NCBI RefSeq assembly: GCF_016811105.1
Contig: NZ_JAFBGM010000002.1
Span: forward strand, 1,116,001 to 1,180,000
DNA length: 64,000 nt
Source of the DNA: Aurantibacter crassamenti
GTDB taxonomy: Bacteria; Bacteroidota; Bacteroidia; Flavobacteriales; Flavobacteriaceae
Direction of reading: 5' to 3'
The translations under genes were made by a program, and so were the position numbers. Shown one piece after another: positions 26,644-39,182 of the stretch (within the stretch, counting starts at the first letter, position 1; each line of letters begins with the position of its first letter). The notes under the pieces were generated by a model that was not told the origin of the DNA, ran no database searches, and was given only the letters and a program-made list of their open reading frames with translations.

Positions 26644-29600
26644 CTATTTAACAACAAAAACTACATTGATTAGCGAATTATAATCTGATGGCTGTCCAAT
26701 AACAGTATAAGTTAGCTCTCCATTATCATCAATTGTCATAGCTGTTGGAGCTGGATCAGTAGCTGTTGTATCAAAAACTGTTGGATCCGCATAAGTCACA
26801 TAATAGTATAACTCTGTTGGAGTATAGGTAGGAACGGCACCTGGTGCACCTGTACTTCCGACAACGGGCGAACCATATTGCGCAAAATACTCAGCATACA
26901 AGTCTATTGTAAAAGTTCCATTCGTTGAAGCATCTACCGCAATAGAAGGTGGATAAAATATTCGTGCCGCTTTTGAAGTAATTGGGGCAATATCTTGTAT
27001 TACATCTTCTACGGTTGTTTCTGTTGTACCATCTCCGTCTACATCTACCGGCGCATCTGAATTTACTTCAGAGGCTGTCTGGTCATCCGTAGCAAAAAGT
27101 TCGCCTCCTACTATTGATAATGCATTACCTGCATTCCCACTAATATCTGCAGTGAATTCCGTTCCTGTTAAATTTAAACCGTCACCCGCAGTGTATTGCG
27201 TGTCATTGTCCACATTTGAAACAAAAAGTCCATTTGCATCAATACTAAGGGCATTTCCTGCTGTTGTACTAATATCTGCAGTAAACTCTGTTCCCGTTAA
27301 GTCAAGACCAGCGCCTGCAGTGTATTGCGTATTCGTATCCGTAGCAAAAAGTTCGCCTCCTACTATTGATAATGCATTGCCAGCATTTCCACTAATATCT
27401 GCTGTGAATTCTGTTCCTGTAAGATTTAAACCATCACCGGCGGTATATTGTGTATCGTTATCGGTACGACCAGCTAACTCTGCTAATGCAGCTTCAACAT
27501 TGTCTGTTGTAAAATTGTTCGCAGTATCATCTAATGCTACTTCTTCACCATCTTGATTATCAGTATCAGTAGCAAAAAGCTCTCCACCTACTATGGATAA
27601 TGCATTGCCTGCATTTCCACTAATATCTGCAGTGAATTCTGTTCCTGTTAAGTTTAAACCATCGCCGGCGGTGTATTGTGTATTTGTATCTGTTGCAAAA
27701 AGTTCGCCTCCTACTATTGATAATGCATTACCTGCATTTCCACTAATATCTGCAGTAAACTCTGTTCCTGTTAAGTTTAAACCATCGCCGGCGGTGTATT
27801 GTGTATCGTTATCGGTACGACCCGCTAACTCTGCTAATGCAGCTTCAACATTGTCCGTAGTAAAATTGTTTGCAGTATCATCTAATGCTACTTCTTCACC
27901 ATCTTGATTATCAGTATCAGTTGCGAAAAGCTCTCCACCTACTATTGATAATGCATTACCTGCATTTGCGCTAATATCTGCAGTGAACTCTGTTCCTGTT
28001 AAGTTTAATCCGTCACCGGCAGTGTATTGCGTATTCGTATCAGTTGCAAAAAGCTCTCCACCTACTATTGATAATGCATTACCTGCATTTCCACTAATAT
28101 CTGCAGTAAACTCTGTTCCTGTAAGATTTAAACCATCACCGGCGGTGTATTGTGTATTTGTATCCGTAGCAAAAAGTTCGCCTCCTACTATTGATAATGC
28201 ATTGCCAGCATTTCCACTAATATCTGCTGTGAATTCTGTTCCTGTAAGATTTAAACCATCACCGGCGGTATATTGTGTATCGTTATCGGTACGACCAGCT
28301 AACTCTGCTAATGCAGCTTCAACATTATCTGTTGTAAAATTATTTGCAGTATCATCTAATGCTACTTCTTCACCATCTTGATTATCAGTATCAGTAGCAA
28401 AAAGCTCTCCACCTACAATGGATAATGCATTACCTGCATTTGCACTAATATCTGCAGTAAACTCTGTTCCCGTTAAGTCAAGACCAGCGCCTGCAGTGTA
28501 TTGCGTATTCGTATCAGTTGCGAAAAGTTCACCTCCTACTATTGATAATGCATTACCCGCATTTCCACTAATATCTGCAGTAAACTCTGTTCCTGTTAAA
28601 TTTAAACCATCACCAGCGGTGTATTGTGTGTCGTTATCTGTACGACCTGCTAACTCTGCTAAAGCAGCTTCAACATTGTCCGTAGTAAAATTGTTCGCAG
28701 TATCATCTAATGCTACTTCTTCACCATCTTGATTATCAGTATCAGTCGCGAAAAGCTCTCCACCTACAATTGATAATGCATTGCCTGCATTTGCACTAAT
28801 ATCTGCAGTAAACTCCGTTCCTGTAAGATTTAAACCATCACCGGCGGTGTATTGTGTATCGTTATCGGTACGACCCGCTAACTCAGCTAATGCGGCCTCT
28901 ACATTGTCTGTTGTAAAATTGTTTGCTGTATCATCTAATAATACTTCTTCACCATCTTGATCATCGGTATCAGTATCGGTCGCAAATAGCTCTCCACCTA
29001 CTATTGATAATGCATTACCTGCTGCAGCACTAATATCTGCAGTAAACTCTGTTCCTGTTAAGTTTAATCCGTCACCGGCGGTATATTGTGTATCGTTATC
29101 GGTACGACCTGCTAACTCTGCTAAAGCAGCCTCTACATTGTCTGTAGTAAAATTGTTGGCAGTATCATCTAATGCCACTTCTTCACCATCTTGATTATCA
29201 GTATCAGTTGCAAAAAGCTCTCCACCTACTATTGATAATGCATTACCTGCATTTCCACTAATATCTGCTGTGAATTCAGTTCCTGTTAAGTTTAATCCGT
29301 CACCGGCGGTATATTGCGTGTCGTTATCGGTACGACCCGCTAACTCTGCTAATGCAGCCTCTACATTGTCTGTAGTAAAATTATTTGCAGTATCATCTAA
29401 TGCTACTTCTTCACCATCTTGATCGTCAGTACCATCAAAAGAAGTAGTAGTATTATTCTCTGATGTATAAGTATAGGTAATATTATCTGCTGTGGATAAT
29501 GTCGTAACCGTATCAGGAACTGGAGATGCACTACCACCAACCTGAGTCCATGAACTACCATCCCAAACATATAATTGACCTGTACTAGAATCAACATAAG

Positions 29601-32600
29601 TCTCACCTGTATTTGTGGCCGTTGCGCCAGTTGCTGTTGGTGTACCTGAATCTACTTGAGATAATTCATTCGTTGGGTCCGCGTCAGCATCATCAACATT
29701 ATCTACATTTGAAACAAAAAGTCCATTAGCATCTATACTAAGGGCATTTCCTGCTGTAGTACTAATAGCTGCAGTAAACTCTGTTCCTGTTAAATTTAAA
29801 CCATCCCCTGCTGTATATTCTGTATTTGTATCAGTTGCAAAAAGTTCTCCACCTACTATTGATAATGCATTACCTGCATTTGCACTAATATCTGCAGTAA
29901 ACTCTGTTCCTGTTAAGTTTAATCCGTCACCCGCAGTGTATTGGGTATCGTTGTCGGTACGACCTGCTAACTCTGCTAAAGCAGCCTCTACATTATCTGT
30001 TGTGAAATTGTTTGCTGTATCATCTAATAATACTTCTTCACCATCTTGATCATCGGTATCAGTATCAGTTGCAAAAAGTTCGCCTCCTACTATTGATAAT
30101 GCATTACCCGCATTTCCACTAATATCTGCAGTAAACTCCGTTCCTGTTAAGTTTAAACCATCACCTGCCGTGTATTGTGTATCATTGTCCACATTTGAAA
30201 CAAAAAGTCCATTTGCATCAATACTAAGGGCATTTCCTGCTGTTGTACTGATATCTGCTGTGAACTCCGTTCCTGTTAAGTCAAGACCAGCACCTGCAGT
30301 ATATTGTGTATTAGTATCCGTAGCGAAAAGCTCGCCTCCTATTATTGATAATGCATTACCTGCATTTGCACTAATATCTGCAGTAAACTCTGTTCCTGTT
30401 AAATTTAAACCATCGCCTGCGGTGTATTGTGTATCGTTATCGGTACGACCAGCTAACTCTGCTAATGCAGCCTCTACATTATCTGTAGTAAAATTATTTG
30501 CTGTATCATCTAATGCTACTTCTTCACCATCTTGATTATCAGTATCAGTTGCAAAAAGTTCGCCTCCTACTATTGATAATGCATTACCTGCATTTGCACT
30601 AATATCTGCTGTGAATTCTGTTCCTGTTAAGTTTAATCCGTCACCCGCAGTGTATTGCGTGTCATTGTCCACATTTGAAACAAAAAGTCCATTCGCATCT
30701 ATACTAAGGGCATTTCCTGCTGTTGTACTAATATCTGCAGTAAATTCTGTTCCTGTTAAGTCAAGTCCAGCACCTGCAGTGTATTGTGTATTTGTATCCG
30801 TAGCAAAAAGCTCTCCACCTACTATTGATAATGCATTGCCAGCATTTGCACTAATATCTGCAGTAAACTCTGTTCCTGTTAAATTTAAACCATCACCTGC
30901 GGTGTATTGTGTGTCGTTATCTGTACGACCTGCTAACTCTGCTAAAGCAGCTTCAACATTGTCCGTAGTAAAATTGTTTGCAGTATCATCTAGAGCCACT
31001 TCTTCTCCATCTTGATTATCAGTATCAGTTGCGAAAAGCTCTCCTCCTACTATTGATAATGCATTACCTGCATTTCCACTAATATCTGCAGTAAACTCTG
31101 TTCCTGTTAAATTTAAACCATCACCTGCGGTGTATTGTGTGTCGTTGTCTGTACGACCTGCTAACTCTGCTAATGCAGCTTCAACATTGTCTGTTGTAAA
31201 ATTGTTCGCAATATCATCTAATGCTACTTCTTCACCATCTTGATTATCAGTACCATCAAAAGAAGTAGTAGTATTATCCTCTGATGTATAAGTATAGGTA
31301 ATATTATCTGCTGTGGATAATGTAGTAACCGTATCAGGAACTGGAGATGAACTACCACCCACTTGAGTCCATGAACTACCATCCCAAACATATAATTGAC
31401 CTGTACTAGAGTCTACATAAGTCTCACCTGTATTAGTGGCCGTTGCGCCAGTTGCTGTTGGTGTACCAGAATCTACTTGTGATAATTCATTAGTTGGGTC
31501 TGCATCGGCATCATCAACATTATCTACATTTGAAACAAAAAGTCCATTCGCATCTATACTAAGGGCATTTCCTGCTGTAGTACTAATAGCTGCAGTAAAC
31601 TCTGTTCCTGTTAAATTTAAACCATCCCCTGCAGTGTATTGTGTATCGTTATCAGTACGACCCGCTAACTCTGCTAATGCAGCTTCAACATTGTCCGTAG
31701 TAAAATTGTTCGCAGTATCATCTAATGCTACTTCTTCACCATCTTGATCATCAGTATCAGTTGCAAATAATCCGTCACCAACTACAGATAAAGCATTGCC
31801 TACTGCAGCACTTACTTCTGTTGATACCGTATATTCAGTATTGTTTCCTACTACTGTACTGCTAACATCAGTTCCTGATCCTTCTACTACGGTAGTTGTT
31901 AGTTCACTACCTGTAATATCAGCATCCAATTCCTCTAATGCAGCTTGCACATCAGTACTTGTTATATTTCCTGCTGGAGTAACTGCTACTTCTGAAGCAT
32001 TCTGGTCATCAGTATCAGTTGCAAATAATCCGTCACCAACTACAGATAAAGCATTGCCTGCTGCAGCACTTACTTCTGTTGATACCGTATATTCAGTATT
32101 GTTTCCTACTACCGTACTGCTAACATCAGTTCCTGATCCTTCTACTACGGTAGTCGTTAATTCACTACCTGTAATATCAGCATCCAATTCCTCTAATGCA
32201 GCTTGTACATCGGTACTTGTTATATTTCCTGCAGGGGTAACTGCTACTTCTGAAGCATTCTGGTCATCAGTATCAGTTGAAAATAATCCGTCACCAACTA
32301 CAGATAAAGCATTGCCTGCTGCAGCACTTACTTCTGTTGATACTGTATATTCAGTATTGTTTCCTACTACTGAAGTGCTAACATCAGTTCCTGAACCTTC
32401 TACTACGGTAGTCGTTAGTTCGCTACCTGTAATATCAGCATCTAATTCCTCTAATGCAGCTTGTACATCAGTACTTGTTATATTTCCTGCAGGGGTAACT
32501 GCTACTTCTGAAGCATTCTGGTCATCAGTTGAAAATAATCCATCGCCAACTACAGATAAAGCATTGCCTGCGGCTGCACTTACTTCTGTTGATACCGTAT

Positions 32601-33246
32601 ATTCCGTATTGTTTCCTACTACTGTACTGCTAACATCAGTTCCTGATCCTTCTACTACGGTAGTCGTTAGTTCACTACCTGTAATATCAGCATCCAATTC
32701 CTCTAATGCAGCTTGTACATCGGTACTTGTTATATTTCCTGCTGGGGTAACTGCTACTTCTGAAGCGTTCTGGTTATCTGTGTTTATTGCAGCAACAAGA
32801 TCTGCTATATCAACAAATACAGTATTGTTATCAGAATCAATAATATCTAATGTTCCATTCGTAGTATTTACCGTGAAAGTTACATTCGTAGTATTTGTAT
32901 TGACTGCAGCAGCGATATCTGCTAAAGGAATTAATACTTGATTTGTATCGCTATCAGTTAAAATCAAATTAACTCCATCTTCTGATAAAGAAGCATTTGT
33001 AGTATTTGCATCTGTGGAAGTTAATTCCCAAGAGTCGCCATCCCAGAAATAAATAGTTCCAGTATTGGTATTGACATATAAATCACCTAAATCAGCCCCC
33101 GCTGGAGAACTCAAACCAGGTGCCGTAACATCAGGTCCGCTCAAGACTTCACAATTACATTGATCTTCCAAGGTAACTGTAGTCTGCCCAAATGCTAGTC
33201 CGGTAAACAGAAAGGATAATAGAAAAATTATTTTTCTCAGTGCCAT
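26644..33246 (-). CDS. ~2200 aa secreted repeat protein, fibre-like
   Basis: The start is placed at the ATG at 33246 because [20 protein letters not shown] is a complete signal peptide; an ATG ten codons earlier (33276) would add a polar extension. Mature order: a short Cys-containing segment, a [20 protein letters not shown] motif, four 84-86 residue repeats ([11 protein letters not shown] family), then twelve copies of a 76 residue unit (DGEEVALDD ... [14 protein letters not shown] ... [13 protein letters not shown]), many with extra 41 residue half-units. The set is interrupted twice by a 90-residue module with [20 protein letters not shown]. The ~110 residue C-terminal domain ends NVVFVVK and is not a type A or B sorting domain. 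GDxYxDTxTGxxYxWDGxxW motifs recall phage tail fibres, so a trimeric or fibrous stalk is a guess. It is the first gene of the operon with the 673 aa protein. Confidence 0.8.
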   Translation of the reverse strand: MALRKIIFLLSFLFTGLAFGQTTVTLEDQCNCEVLSGPDVTAPGLSSPAGADLGDLYVNTNTGTIYFWDGDSWELTSTDANTTNASLSEDGVNLILTDSDTNQVLIPLADIAAAVNTNTTNVTFTVNTTNGTLDIIDSDNNTVFVDIADLVAAINTDNQNASEVAVTPAGNITSTDVQAALEELDADITGSELTTTVVEGSGTDVSSTVVGNNTEYTVSTEVSAAAGNALSVVGDGLFSTDDQNASEVAVTPAGNITSTDVQAALEELDADITGSELTTTVVEGSGTDVSTSVVGNNTEYTVSTEVSAAAGNALSVVGDGLFSTDTDDQNASEVAVTPAGNITSTDVQAALEELDADITGSELTTTVVEGSGTDVSSTVVGNNTEYTVSTEVSAAAGNALSVVGDGLFATDTDDQNASEVAVTPAGNITSTDVQAALEELDADITGSELTTTVVEGSGTDVSSTVVGNNTEYTVSTEVSAAVGNALSVVGDGLFATDTDDQDGEEVALDDTANNFTTDNVEAALAELAGRTDNDTQYTAGDGLNLTGTEFTAAISTTAGNALSIDANGLFVSNVDNVDDADADPTNELSQVDSGTPTATGATATNTGETYVDSSTGQLYVWDGSSWTQVGGSSSPVPDTVTTLSTADNITYTYTSEDNTTTSFDGTDNQDGEEVALDDIANNFTTDNVEAALAELAGRTDNDTQYTAGDGLNLTGTEFTADISGNAGNALSIVGGELFATDTDNQDGEEVALDDTANNFTTDNVEAALAELAGRTDNDTQYTAGDGLNLTGTEFTADISANAGNALSIVGGELFATDTNTQYTAGAGLDLTGTEFTADISTTAGNALSIDANGLFVSNVDNDTQYTAGDGLNLTGTEFTADISANAGNALSIVGGELFATDTDNQDGEEVALDDTANNFTTDNVEAALAELAGRTDNDTQYTAGDGLNLTGTEFTADISANAGNALSIIGGELFATDTNTQYTAGAGLDLTGTEFTADISTTAGNALSIDANGLFVSNVDNDTQYTAGDGLNLTGTEFTADISGNAGNALSIVGGELFATDTDTDDQDGEEVLLDDTANNFTTDNVEAALAELAGRTDNDTQYTAGDGLNLTGTEFTADISANAGNALSIVGGELFATDTNTEYTAGDGLNLTGTEFTAAISTTAGNALSIDANGLFVSNVDNVDDADADPTNELSQVDSGTPTATGATATNTGETYVDSSTGQLYVWDGSSWTQVGGSASPVPDTVTTLSTADNITYTYTSENNTTTSFDGTDDQDGEEVALDDTANNFTTDNVEAALAELAGRTDNDTQYTAGDGLNLTGTEFTADISGNAGNALSIVGGELFATDTDNQDGEEVALDDTANNFTTDNVEAALAELAGRTDNDTQYTAGDGLNLTGTEFTADISAAAGNALSIVGGELFATDTDTDDQDGEEVLLDDTANNFTTDNVEAALAELAGRTDNDTQYTAGDGLNLTGTEFTADISANAGNALSIVGGELFATDTDNQDGEEVALDDTANNFTTDNVEAALAELAGRTDNDTQYTAGDGLNLTGTEFTADISGNAGNALSIVGGELFATDTNTQYTAGAGLDLTGTEFTADISANAGNALSIVGGELFATDTDNQDGEEVALDDTANNFTTDNVEAALAELAGRTDNDTQYTAGDGLNLTGTEFTADISGNAGNALSIVGGELFATDTNTQYTAGDGLNLTGTEFTADISGNAGNALSIVGGELFATDTNTQYTAGDGLNLTGTEFTADISANAGNALSIVGGELFATDTDNQDGEEVALDDTANNFTTDNVEAALAELAGRTDNDTQYTAGDGLNLTGTEFTADISGNAGNALSIVGGELFATDTNTQYTAGDGLNLTGTEFTADISGNAGNALSIVGGELFATDTDNQDGEEVALDDTANNFTTDNVEAALAELAGRTDNDTQYTAGDGLNLTGTEFTADISGNAGNALSIVGGELFATDTNTQYTAGAGLDLTGTEFTADISTTAGNALSIDANGLFVSNVDNDTQYTAGDGLNLTGTEFTADISGNAGNALSIVGGELFATDDQTASEVNSDAPVDVDGDGTTETTVEDVIQDIAPITSKAARIFYPPSIAVDASTNGTFTIDLYAEYFAQYGSPVVGSTGAPGAVPTYTPTELYYYVTYADPTVFDTTATDPAPTAMTIDDNGELTYTVIGQPSDYNSLINVVFVVK
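27100..31745 (-). repeat. coding repeat array B: 228 bp units with 123 bp half-units
   Basis: Twelve copies of a [32 protein letters not shown] unit (76 residues, 228 bp) alternate with extra 41 residue (123 bp) half-units. Some units carry a [12 protein letters not shown] variant. Copies are nearly identical at base level. Two larger interruptions (about 29410-29720 and 31240-31540) are themselves near-identical, so a block of several kilobases was probably duplicated. Confidence 0.9.
31745..32780 (-). repeat. coding repeat array A: four 252-258 bp units
   Basis: Four near-identical copies of an 84-86 residue unit containing [19 protein letters not shown] and [15 protein letters not shown]. 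Differences are mostly single bases and a two-residue TD insertion at unit joins. Confidence 0.9.
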
Positions 33247-33683
33247 TGCTTCGTTTTCAATAATCTTATTCAACATTTTCTTTTTTCTATGATTTTCAAT
33301 AAGCTTAATGTTCGCTTAGAAAACCAAATTTATTTAAGCCGAAAATAGCTGCTACTACAATCGAAAATATGGCATAATTACAGCCTTACTTCGTAGGTGG
33401 ACTTTCTTGAAAAAGTCAAGACAGGTTTCGGTTAAGTCATTCATAATTTGGGTTGTATTACGCCAATATTTTCTATTAGATATTAATACACCTTACAAAA
33501 TTAACCCTATACACATCATCTGAAAATAATTGTTGTGTAAGCATAAAAATGCATTGTATAGGACGTAAAAACTGAGGTTTCAAATAGTTTATTTCATCGA
33601 TTAGACATTGTGTATCAATGCATTCCAGCTGATAATATGTAAGAAATATCTCGTTCTATATGAAAGGAAAATACATAGAAAAA
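33247..33683 (-). other. intergenic region upstream of the fibre operon
   Basis: This stretch between two - strand surface genes holds no gene. It contains a TAATTTTG box (33496-33503) preceded by the shared upstream elements, and a second TAAATTTG box at 33325-33332 nearer the gene, whose best TTG is 25 bases upstream, slightly too far. If the distal box is used the leader is about 240 bases; a small hairpin pairs 33400-33405 with 33412-33417 within it. Confidence 0.55.
33496..33581 (-). promoter_or_regulatory. shared two-box regulatory element plus -7 box, fibre operon
   Basis: Read on the - strand: GAAACC (33576-33581), 34 bases, CTTACACAACA (33531-33541), 27 bases, TAATTTTG (33496-33503). 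The same three elements with spacings of 35 and 28 occur before the 1832 aa gene. No TTG lies at -33, which suits an activator-dependent promoter. Confidence 0.5.
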
Positions 33684-36600
33684 TCACTCCTTTTTAACTC
33701 TGTGTGTTATTCTTCTATTGGTGATAACTGTACGTACCCGAACATTTAATACGGCCTGACTCGAAGTTGTCTGACTACAAGTAGATCCTGTTAACGATGC
33801 ATTAATTCTATATAGGAATCCGTTTTTCTCAATTGCAACAGAACTAACGGTCAAAGTGGTTGTTTGCGTCCCAGAATATTCCAATCCATCAGAAATATCA
33901 GAATAGGTTGCCCCACCATTTGTACTTACTTGCCATTGGTAGGTATCAGCATTCGCAGTTGCAACTGTAAAAGTCGCATTTTGCCCAACGAAAACAGTTT
34001 GACCCGGTCCAATATTTGCAACAGCAGGTGACTCCTCGGTTAAAGTAATTGGAGTACGAGAAGCACTTCTACATCCTGCAAAAGTTGTACTTCTGGCTTC
34101 AGCATAATATGTAGCTGCACTAGTTGGAGTATAAGACGTTGTACCAGTAGCCAATGCTGTTCCTCCTGTTGCTGCTGCAAACCAGTCAACAGTTTCACCT
34201 GTATCTACCGAAGCCGTTAATGTTGGTATTGTGCTACCTTGACAATACACCTCATCACCTCCACTAATAGGTGCATCTACTGAAGGACATGCACAATTTG
34301 GTGCTGCAATAGGTAAATCTGTGCTACAGTTACCTTCTGTAACAGTAACAATAATATCTGTACCGTCTGGTACATCAGCTATTTGCCAAACATTACCAGA
34401 AGTATTTGTTACAGCACCCGCTGTAGATGTAACTGTACCTGAACTAACAGTCACTTCAACGGTATAGGTTGTAGGTTGAAATAATGCGAAATTACAACTC
34501 GGAGCATTAGAAACACTTATAGTTGGTGTCGGCTCAACAATAACCCGCACAGTATCATTGTTTGTACAATTATTACTATCAGTTATGGTAACCGTATAAT
34601 CAACATTTACATTACTACTAGAATTACCTGCTGGGGAAACTACAATACTTTGAGTGGTCGCACCTGTACTCCATAAATAGGTATAACCGCTTCCGCTTCC
34701 ACCACTTGGGGTTGCGGTTAAGGTTGCAGATTCACCATTACATATTGTTTGATTTGAACCAGCGTCAACACTTGGCTGAGCCACCGTTAAAGTAACCTCA
34801 TCAGATGTCAATTCAGAACAGATATATGCTGAATGTGAGACTATTACACGATATTCATTACCATTATCACTTAAACTAGCATTAGTAATAACAAGGGTCG
34901 CAGCATCCGTATCAGAATGAATTCCACCATCGGAAAGATCATCCCAAGTAGTGCCATTAAACAATTGCCACTGATAGGTGTTTGAATTTGATGCGTTTAC
35001 TACAAAAGTAGTATTACCAGTCGGACATATTTCACGATCTATCGGCTGATCAATTATTAGAGGTTCGGTTGTGGCTTCTATGTAATCAAAAACACTATTT
35101 CCATTGCCGTTAAATGGCACTGGATATGTTGCAGCACTTACCCTTCCTTTTCCATCAACGGCCGGTAAACCACTACCAAACTTACCATTTGAATCGACAT
35201 CAGTACCTACAGCACCATAAGCTTCATCTGCATCATTACAACCATCATTATCAGAATCAAACTCCTGAAAGTCCATATTTAAGTCACTATCAGAATCTAA
35301 TATCGAATAATTTACCAATTCACCATTAGGCGTAGCCTGAACAGCGTCAGGTACTCCGTCTGTACCAACATTCCCATTAACTTCGCCATTTGTATGTGCC
35401 TGATTATGCCCAGCCTCAACAGCATCATAAATTCCGTCATTATCACTATCTAAATCAAAAGCATCGATTACACCATCAAGATCTGTATCAATACATGCAC
35501 CATTTTTAGAGACATAAACATAATCTAAAGTGGCTCCATTTGCTGTACCATCGGGAGTTGCAGCAAATTGTATCGTTGTAGCAGTAGTTGTTGCAATAAA
35601 CGTTTGTTCAAAATAAAACCATCTCTGTGGTCCAACAATATTATCTACTATACCTTGCGCAGTAGTGTTTAAGGTTTGACTTAAAAGCGAATTACTGCCC
35701 GAATCAAGAACATCGACATCAAGTATAACTGGGGCACCCGCTCTATGACCTACGTCTTCACCCCAAAAGAATGAAAAGGTATAGGTTTCACCAATTTCAG
35801 TTGCTATTACTTGAGAAAGTACATTGTTCAACCCTCCAGATGCTGCATTGTTACCTATTACATCTATATATTGATTGCCTGTATGGGCTTCTGCAAAATC
35901 ATTTGAAGACCAAGACATTCGTTCTCCACCTACCCATCCATCCATATTTTGGGTGTATGTCCAACCTGTCAACGGATTATTATTTGGTGAGGTTCCAATA
36001 AAAGTACCTGCTGGTTCTGTGTATCCATTTGGGAATTCAGCTGCATCTGAAAAGTCTTGAGCTTCAAAATTTCCGTTGACTACTAAGTTTCCACAACCTT
36101 CGTCTCTATCTAAAATTCCATCGTTATCATCATCACTATCATCTGCATCTACAATTCCGTCGTTATCGTTATCTGGTCTATCATCAGTAGCATCTCTAAA
36201 ATCCACATCTCCACCTGAATTTGCATCATTATCAGAATCTAATAACAAAACCGGAGCAGACAGCGGATCATCTATAGTTCCGCCTGGATCAGCATAACCA
36301 ACGGTTGAATCCATATAATCATCAAGTCCATCATTATCTGTATCAACACCTGCAAGTGTAATACCTGCTTCAGTAGTATCTACATGACCTTCGTTATCAG
36401 AATTTAAGTCTAAGTAATCTGGTTCATCTGTACCATCTGTATTGGTTGGCGTTAAGCCTCCTAAATAGGCAGAATTTACACCATTGTTTGCGCTATAAGT
36501 AGCCAAGCTATCATTATTTGGAGGTACATACCCAGTAGTCGTTTGTGCCTCTACATTGTCTGGTATTCCGTCATTATCACTATCTAAATCAAAAATATCA

Positions 36601-39182
36601 TCAATATTATCATTGTCAGAATCAATTCTTGAAGTCCAGACAATAGCTCTTACCAAAAGATCTTCTCCATTAATATTGTAACCACCATTTGCACTTGTAT
36701 GAGGTACGATTGTACGCCTACCAGGAGCAATTCCAGTATCTAATGCTTCACCCGGTTTCCATACTGCCATATTTACTTGACCATTAGGATGCCGCCCGAG
36801 TTGCGTGCCTGACACAACATTGTTCACATAAAAAGCACCATCACCTATATCAAAATTACCAAGTTCCATACCCGCTGTAATAGGGTGGGTATTGTCAAGG
36901 ATATTTATATTATTGGTATTTGTACTTCCGGTAGCACCTGTAGAGCCTATAATTTCATCATATAAGGCATTCTCACTGGTAATTACACCTGTATTGGTTG
37001 TTGCCAAGTTGGCAAAATTACCAAATGTAGTTCCGCTGTTTACCGATGGATGGATGTATGTAACAGCATAATTCACGGCATCATCTGAGTCATTATCATC
37101 ACGAATTGTAACCGTATAACCTAAAGCAGTTAATTTGTCTATTGTATTTTGTTGATCTGAAGAAAGTGCACCATTTGTAACCCAAAGTACAGTTTTTGGG
37201 TTTTCGACTATATCTAAAATTCCATCATTATCATCATCTAAATCAACATCATCATTGACTCCATCATCATCTGTATCTGCTATTACATTGATGTAGATAG
37301 TGCCAATATCTTGTTCAGAAGTAAAAGTACAATTTGCATTGTCTCTCAAAGTATACGTAAAAGTATCAGAACCATAAAAATCAGTATTTGGAGTATAAGT
37401 AACTGTGCCATCACCATTTAAAACGGCAACTCCATTGGTTGGCTGAGTAATTGCAAAAACTTCTAAGGGCTGGCTTTCAGGGTCCGAATCTACTCCTGTG
37501 CCATTATCTATTAAGGGATCAAGACTAACTGTTCCATTTTCGATGACTGATGTATAATCGTTATTTGCGGTGGGAGGCTCATTCGCTAAATCTGTAAAAA
37601 CATCAAGAAGATTTACGCTACCATTATAATAATCTGAAGGTGTTAATTGTTGCCTAACAATCACCCTACCGGTAGTAGTTCTAGGATAGGCAACCTCAAC
37701 TACAATTGGTGTGTCTGGACCACTTGGTAAACCAAAATGAATTAATCCTGGTTCTTGAGTACCATGACCCGAACCTCCATTTACTTCGCGAATTCCAGAA
37801 ATAACGTTTCCATCGCAATCTAAAATTTTAGCCGTTGCACCAATACCAAATCTTCGTTCTGTATTAATAAGGCCAAATTCATCTCTATCTTCAGCAACAT
37901 CTATATATAAATGATCCGCTCTATCAGTTGCGTTTAAATTATTTCTGTATAAATAATTATTACCGTTTCTGTTTACATATAAATCTAAATCACCATCAGT
38001 ATCAATATCAATAAATGTGGACCCTTCACTTCTATTGCCAAAAGTTAAGCCAGAATCAATAAAAGACATCGCACCTCCTCCATTATTGATTTGATTTAAG
38101 TATAATTTACTTGTTTGAGGATTTCCGTTACCACTGTTTGCCAAAAAAATGTCAATATCTCCGTCATTATCAACATCGCCACATGCGAGACCTTCGATTT
38201 GCCCTGAAAAACTAACAGGAATACCAGTAGCTGCACCAAGACCCGTCCAGGTGCCGTCTCCATTATTTCTATGTATTTGATTATCTCCATTTTCAGTCCA
38301 AAACAAATCGAAATCGCCATCATTATCAAAATCATAAAATCCTACTGCACCTTTATTAGCATTTAAGGCATCATCAATATCGACTCCATCTGTAAATGAT
38401 CCACCAATATTGGTAAATAAATCTACTTGACTCCGCTTTCTAACAACAATATCCACCCAACCATCATTATTAAAATCTGTTGCAGAGCCATAATCGCCAT
38501 CTACAGCGTCTTGCACAAGCCCCAAAGGCCATGTGGTTGGATCGTTAACATCATAAGGGGGATTTGGACTTGCTGATTTTGGAGTTGCATGAGTAAAATT
38601 ACCATTGCCATCATTTTCTAATATATCTATACCGAAATCATGATTATCAATAAATATATCAAGATCACCATCTCCATCAAAATCTAGAGCTCCAGCCCCT
38701 TCTGCATTAAAGCCATCTGCTACATTCCCAGAGTTGAAAGTTTGGTTTGGAGTAGTACCTCCTGTTCCATTACCGAAACGATTAGTATTCGGATCTTGAA
38801 GATATATTCTAACCTCACTGGTGCTATTTCTAAAAATATCGGGATACCCATCATTATTAAAATCAACAAAAAGAGCAGTTCTTTCAAGGTTTCCACTTGA
38901 AAAATTAGGTGCTAGTGTAGCTGTCATGTCGGTAAAACTTCCCCCATCATTACGCATTAAATACCCACTACCCTGTCTATTTACAACCAAATCAAAATCA
39001 CCATCCAAATCGTAATCAGCCCAAGCATGTCCTCCATCCTTATTACCTGTTAAGTTAAGATTATAGGAAGCAGCCACTTCCGTGAAAGTAGTTTGTGCAA
39101 TAACACTACTAGTAAGACTGAAAAAGCACAGTAGCGCTAAATATAAATATCTATGAGAATTGGATTGGTTTCTCTTTTTCAT
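33684..39182 (-). CDS. 1832 aa multidomain VCBS/TSP3/Ig surface protein
   Basis: Signal peptide about 1-29 (ending SSVIAQ). Residues 30-415 hold about seven FG-GAP/VCBS calcium loops ([27 protein letters not shown] and similar), followed by an ASPIC/UnbV-like domain (about 420-520, RRFGIGA...HFGL). Next come a cadherin-like module (about 531-630), TSP3, a Rossmann-like insert (about 660-848) starting KTVLWVTNG and containing HPITAGME that recalls ThuA-like folds, more TSP3, a DUF642-like insert bracketed by cysteines (about 1031-1228), TSP3, several Ig-like domains and a SprB-type/PKD-like strand ([14 protein letters not shown]). It ends in a basic [12 protein letters not shown] tail, with no type A or B sorting domain. 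Upstream it carries the shared two-box promoter element. Role: probable large exported adhesin; the secretion route is unproven. Confidence 0.85.
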   Translation of the reverse strand: MKKRNQSNSHRYLYLALLCFFSLTSSVIAQTTFTEVAASYNLNLTGNKDGGHAWADYDLDGDFDLVVNRQGSGYLMRNDGGSFTDMTATLAPNFSSGNLERTALFVDFNNDGYPDIFRNSTSEVRIYLQDPNTNRFGNGTGGTTPNQTFNSGNVADGFNAEGAGALDFDGDGDLDIFIDNHDFGIDILENDGNGNFTHATPKSASPNPPYDVNDPTTWPLGLVQDAVDGDYGSATDFNNDGWVDIVVRKRSQVDLFTNIGGSFTDGVDIDDALNANKGAVGFYDFDNDGDFDLFWTENGDNQIHRNNGDGTWTGLGAATGIPVSFSGQIEGLACGDVDNDGDIDIFLANSGNGNPQTSKLYLNQINNGGGAMSFIDSGLTFGNRSEGSTFIDIDTDGDLDLYVNRNGNNYLYRNNLNATDRADHLYIDVAEDRDEFGLINTERRFGIGATAKILDCDGNVISGIREVNGGSGHGTQEPGLIHFGLPSGPDTPIVVEVAYPRTTTGRVIVRQQLTPSDYYNGSVNLLDVFTDLANEPPTANNDYTSVIENGTVSLDPLIDNGTGVDSDPESQPLEVFAITQPTNGVAVLNGDGTVTYTPNTDFYGSDTFTYTLRDNANCTFTSEQDIGTIYINVIADTDDDGVNDDVDLDDDNDGILDIVENPKTVLWVTNGALSSDQQNTIDKLTALGYTVTIRDDNDSDDAVNYAVTYIHPSVNSGTTFGNFANLATTNTGVITSENALYDEIIGSTGATGSTNTNNINILDNTHPITAGMELGNFDIGDGAFYVNNVVSGTQLGRHPNGQVNMAVWKPGEALDTGIAPGRRTIVPHTSANGGYNINGEDLLVRAIVWTSRIDSDNDNIDDIFDLDSDNDGIPDNVEAQTTTGYVPPNNDSLATYSANNGVNSAYLGGLTPTNTDGTDEPDYLDLNSDNEGHVDTTEAGITLAGVDTDNDGLDDYMDSTVGYADPGGTIDDPLSAPVLLLDSDNDANSGGDVDFRDATDDRPDNDNDGIVDADDSDDDNDGILDRDEGCGNLVVNGNFEAQDFSDAAEFPNGYTEPAGTFIGTSPNNNPLTGWTYTQNMDGWVGGERMSWSSNDFAEAHTGNQYIDVIGNNAASGGLNNVLSQVIATEIGETYTFSFFWGEDVGHRAGAPVILDVDVLDSGSNSLLSQTLNTTAQGIVDNIVGPQRWFYFEQTFIATTTATTIQFAATPDGTANGATLDYVYVSKNGACIDTDLDGVIDAFDLDSDNDGIYDAVEAGHNQAHTNGEVNGNVGTDGVPDAVQATPNGELVNYSILDSDSDLNMDFQEFDSDNDGCNDADEAYGAVGTDVDSNGKFGSGLPAVDGKGRVSAATYPVPFNGNGNSVFDYIEATTEPLIIDQPIDREICPTGNTTFVVNASNSNTYQWQLFNGTTWDDLSDGGIHSDTDAATLVITNASLSDNGNEYRVIVSHSAYICSELTSDEVTLTVAQPSVDAGSNQTICNGESATLTATPSGGSGSGYTYLWSTGATTQSIVVSPAGNSSSNVNVDYTVTITDSNNCTNNDTVRVIVEPTPTISVSNAPSCNFALFQPTTYTVEVTVSSGTVTSTAGAVTNTSGNVWQIADVPDGTDIIVTVTEGNCSTDLPIAAPNCACPSVDAPISGGDEVYCQGSTIPTLTASVDTGETVDWFAAATGGTALATGTTSYTPTSAATYYAEARSTTFAGCRSASRTPITLTEESPAVANIGPGQTVFVGQNATFTVATANADTYQWQVSTNGGATYSDISDGLEYSGTQTTTLTVSSVAIEKNGFLYRINASLTGSTCSQTTSSQAVLNVRVRTVITNRRITHRVKKE
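33687..33725 (-). other. C-terminal tail segment encoding [12 protein letters not shown]
   Basis: The last 13 codons before the stop encode [13 protein letters not shown]. The tail of the 1741-residue reading frame at 39585-39623 matches at 11 of the first 12 positions. Six of the eleven shared residues use different synonymous codons, so the similarity is held at protein level. Confidence 0.75.

Noticed and set aside
31796-32941. A 381-codon open frame on the + strand inside the fibre gene
   Set aside because: It repeats with the period of the - strand coding repeats, has no start signals and no recognisable protein features; it is the mirror of a repetitive gene with few stop-generating codons.
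26644-33246. CRISPR-like regular repetition
   Set aside because: Units are 123-258 bp, in frame, continuous and coding; there are no short direct repeats separated by unique spacers and no cas genes.
33325-33332. TAAATTTG box as the main promoter of the fibre operon
   Set aside because: The nearest -33 TTG is 25 bases away, outside the 17-23 range; kept only as an alternative to the distal box with the shared upstream elements.
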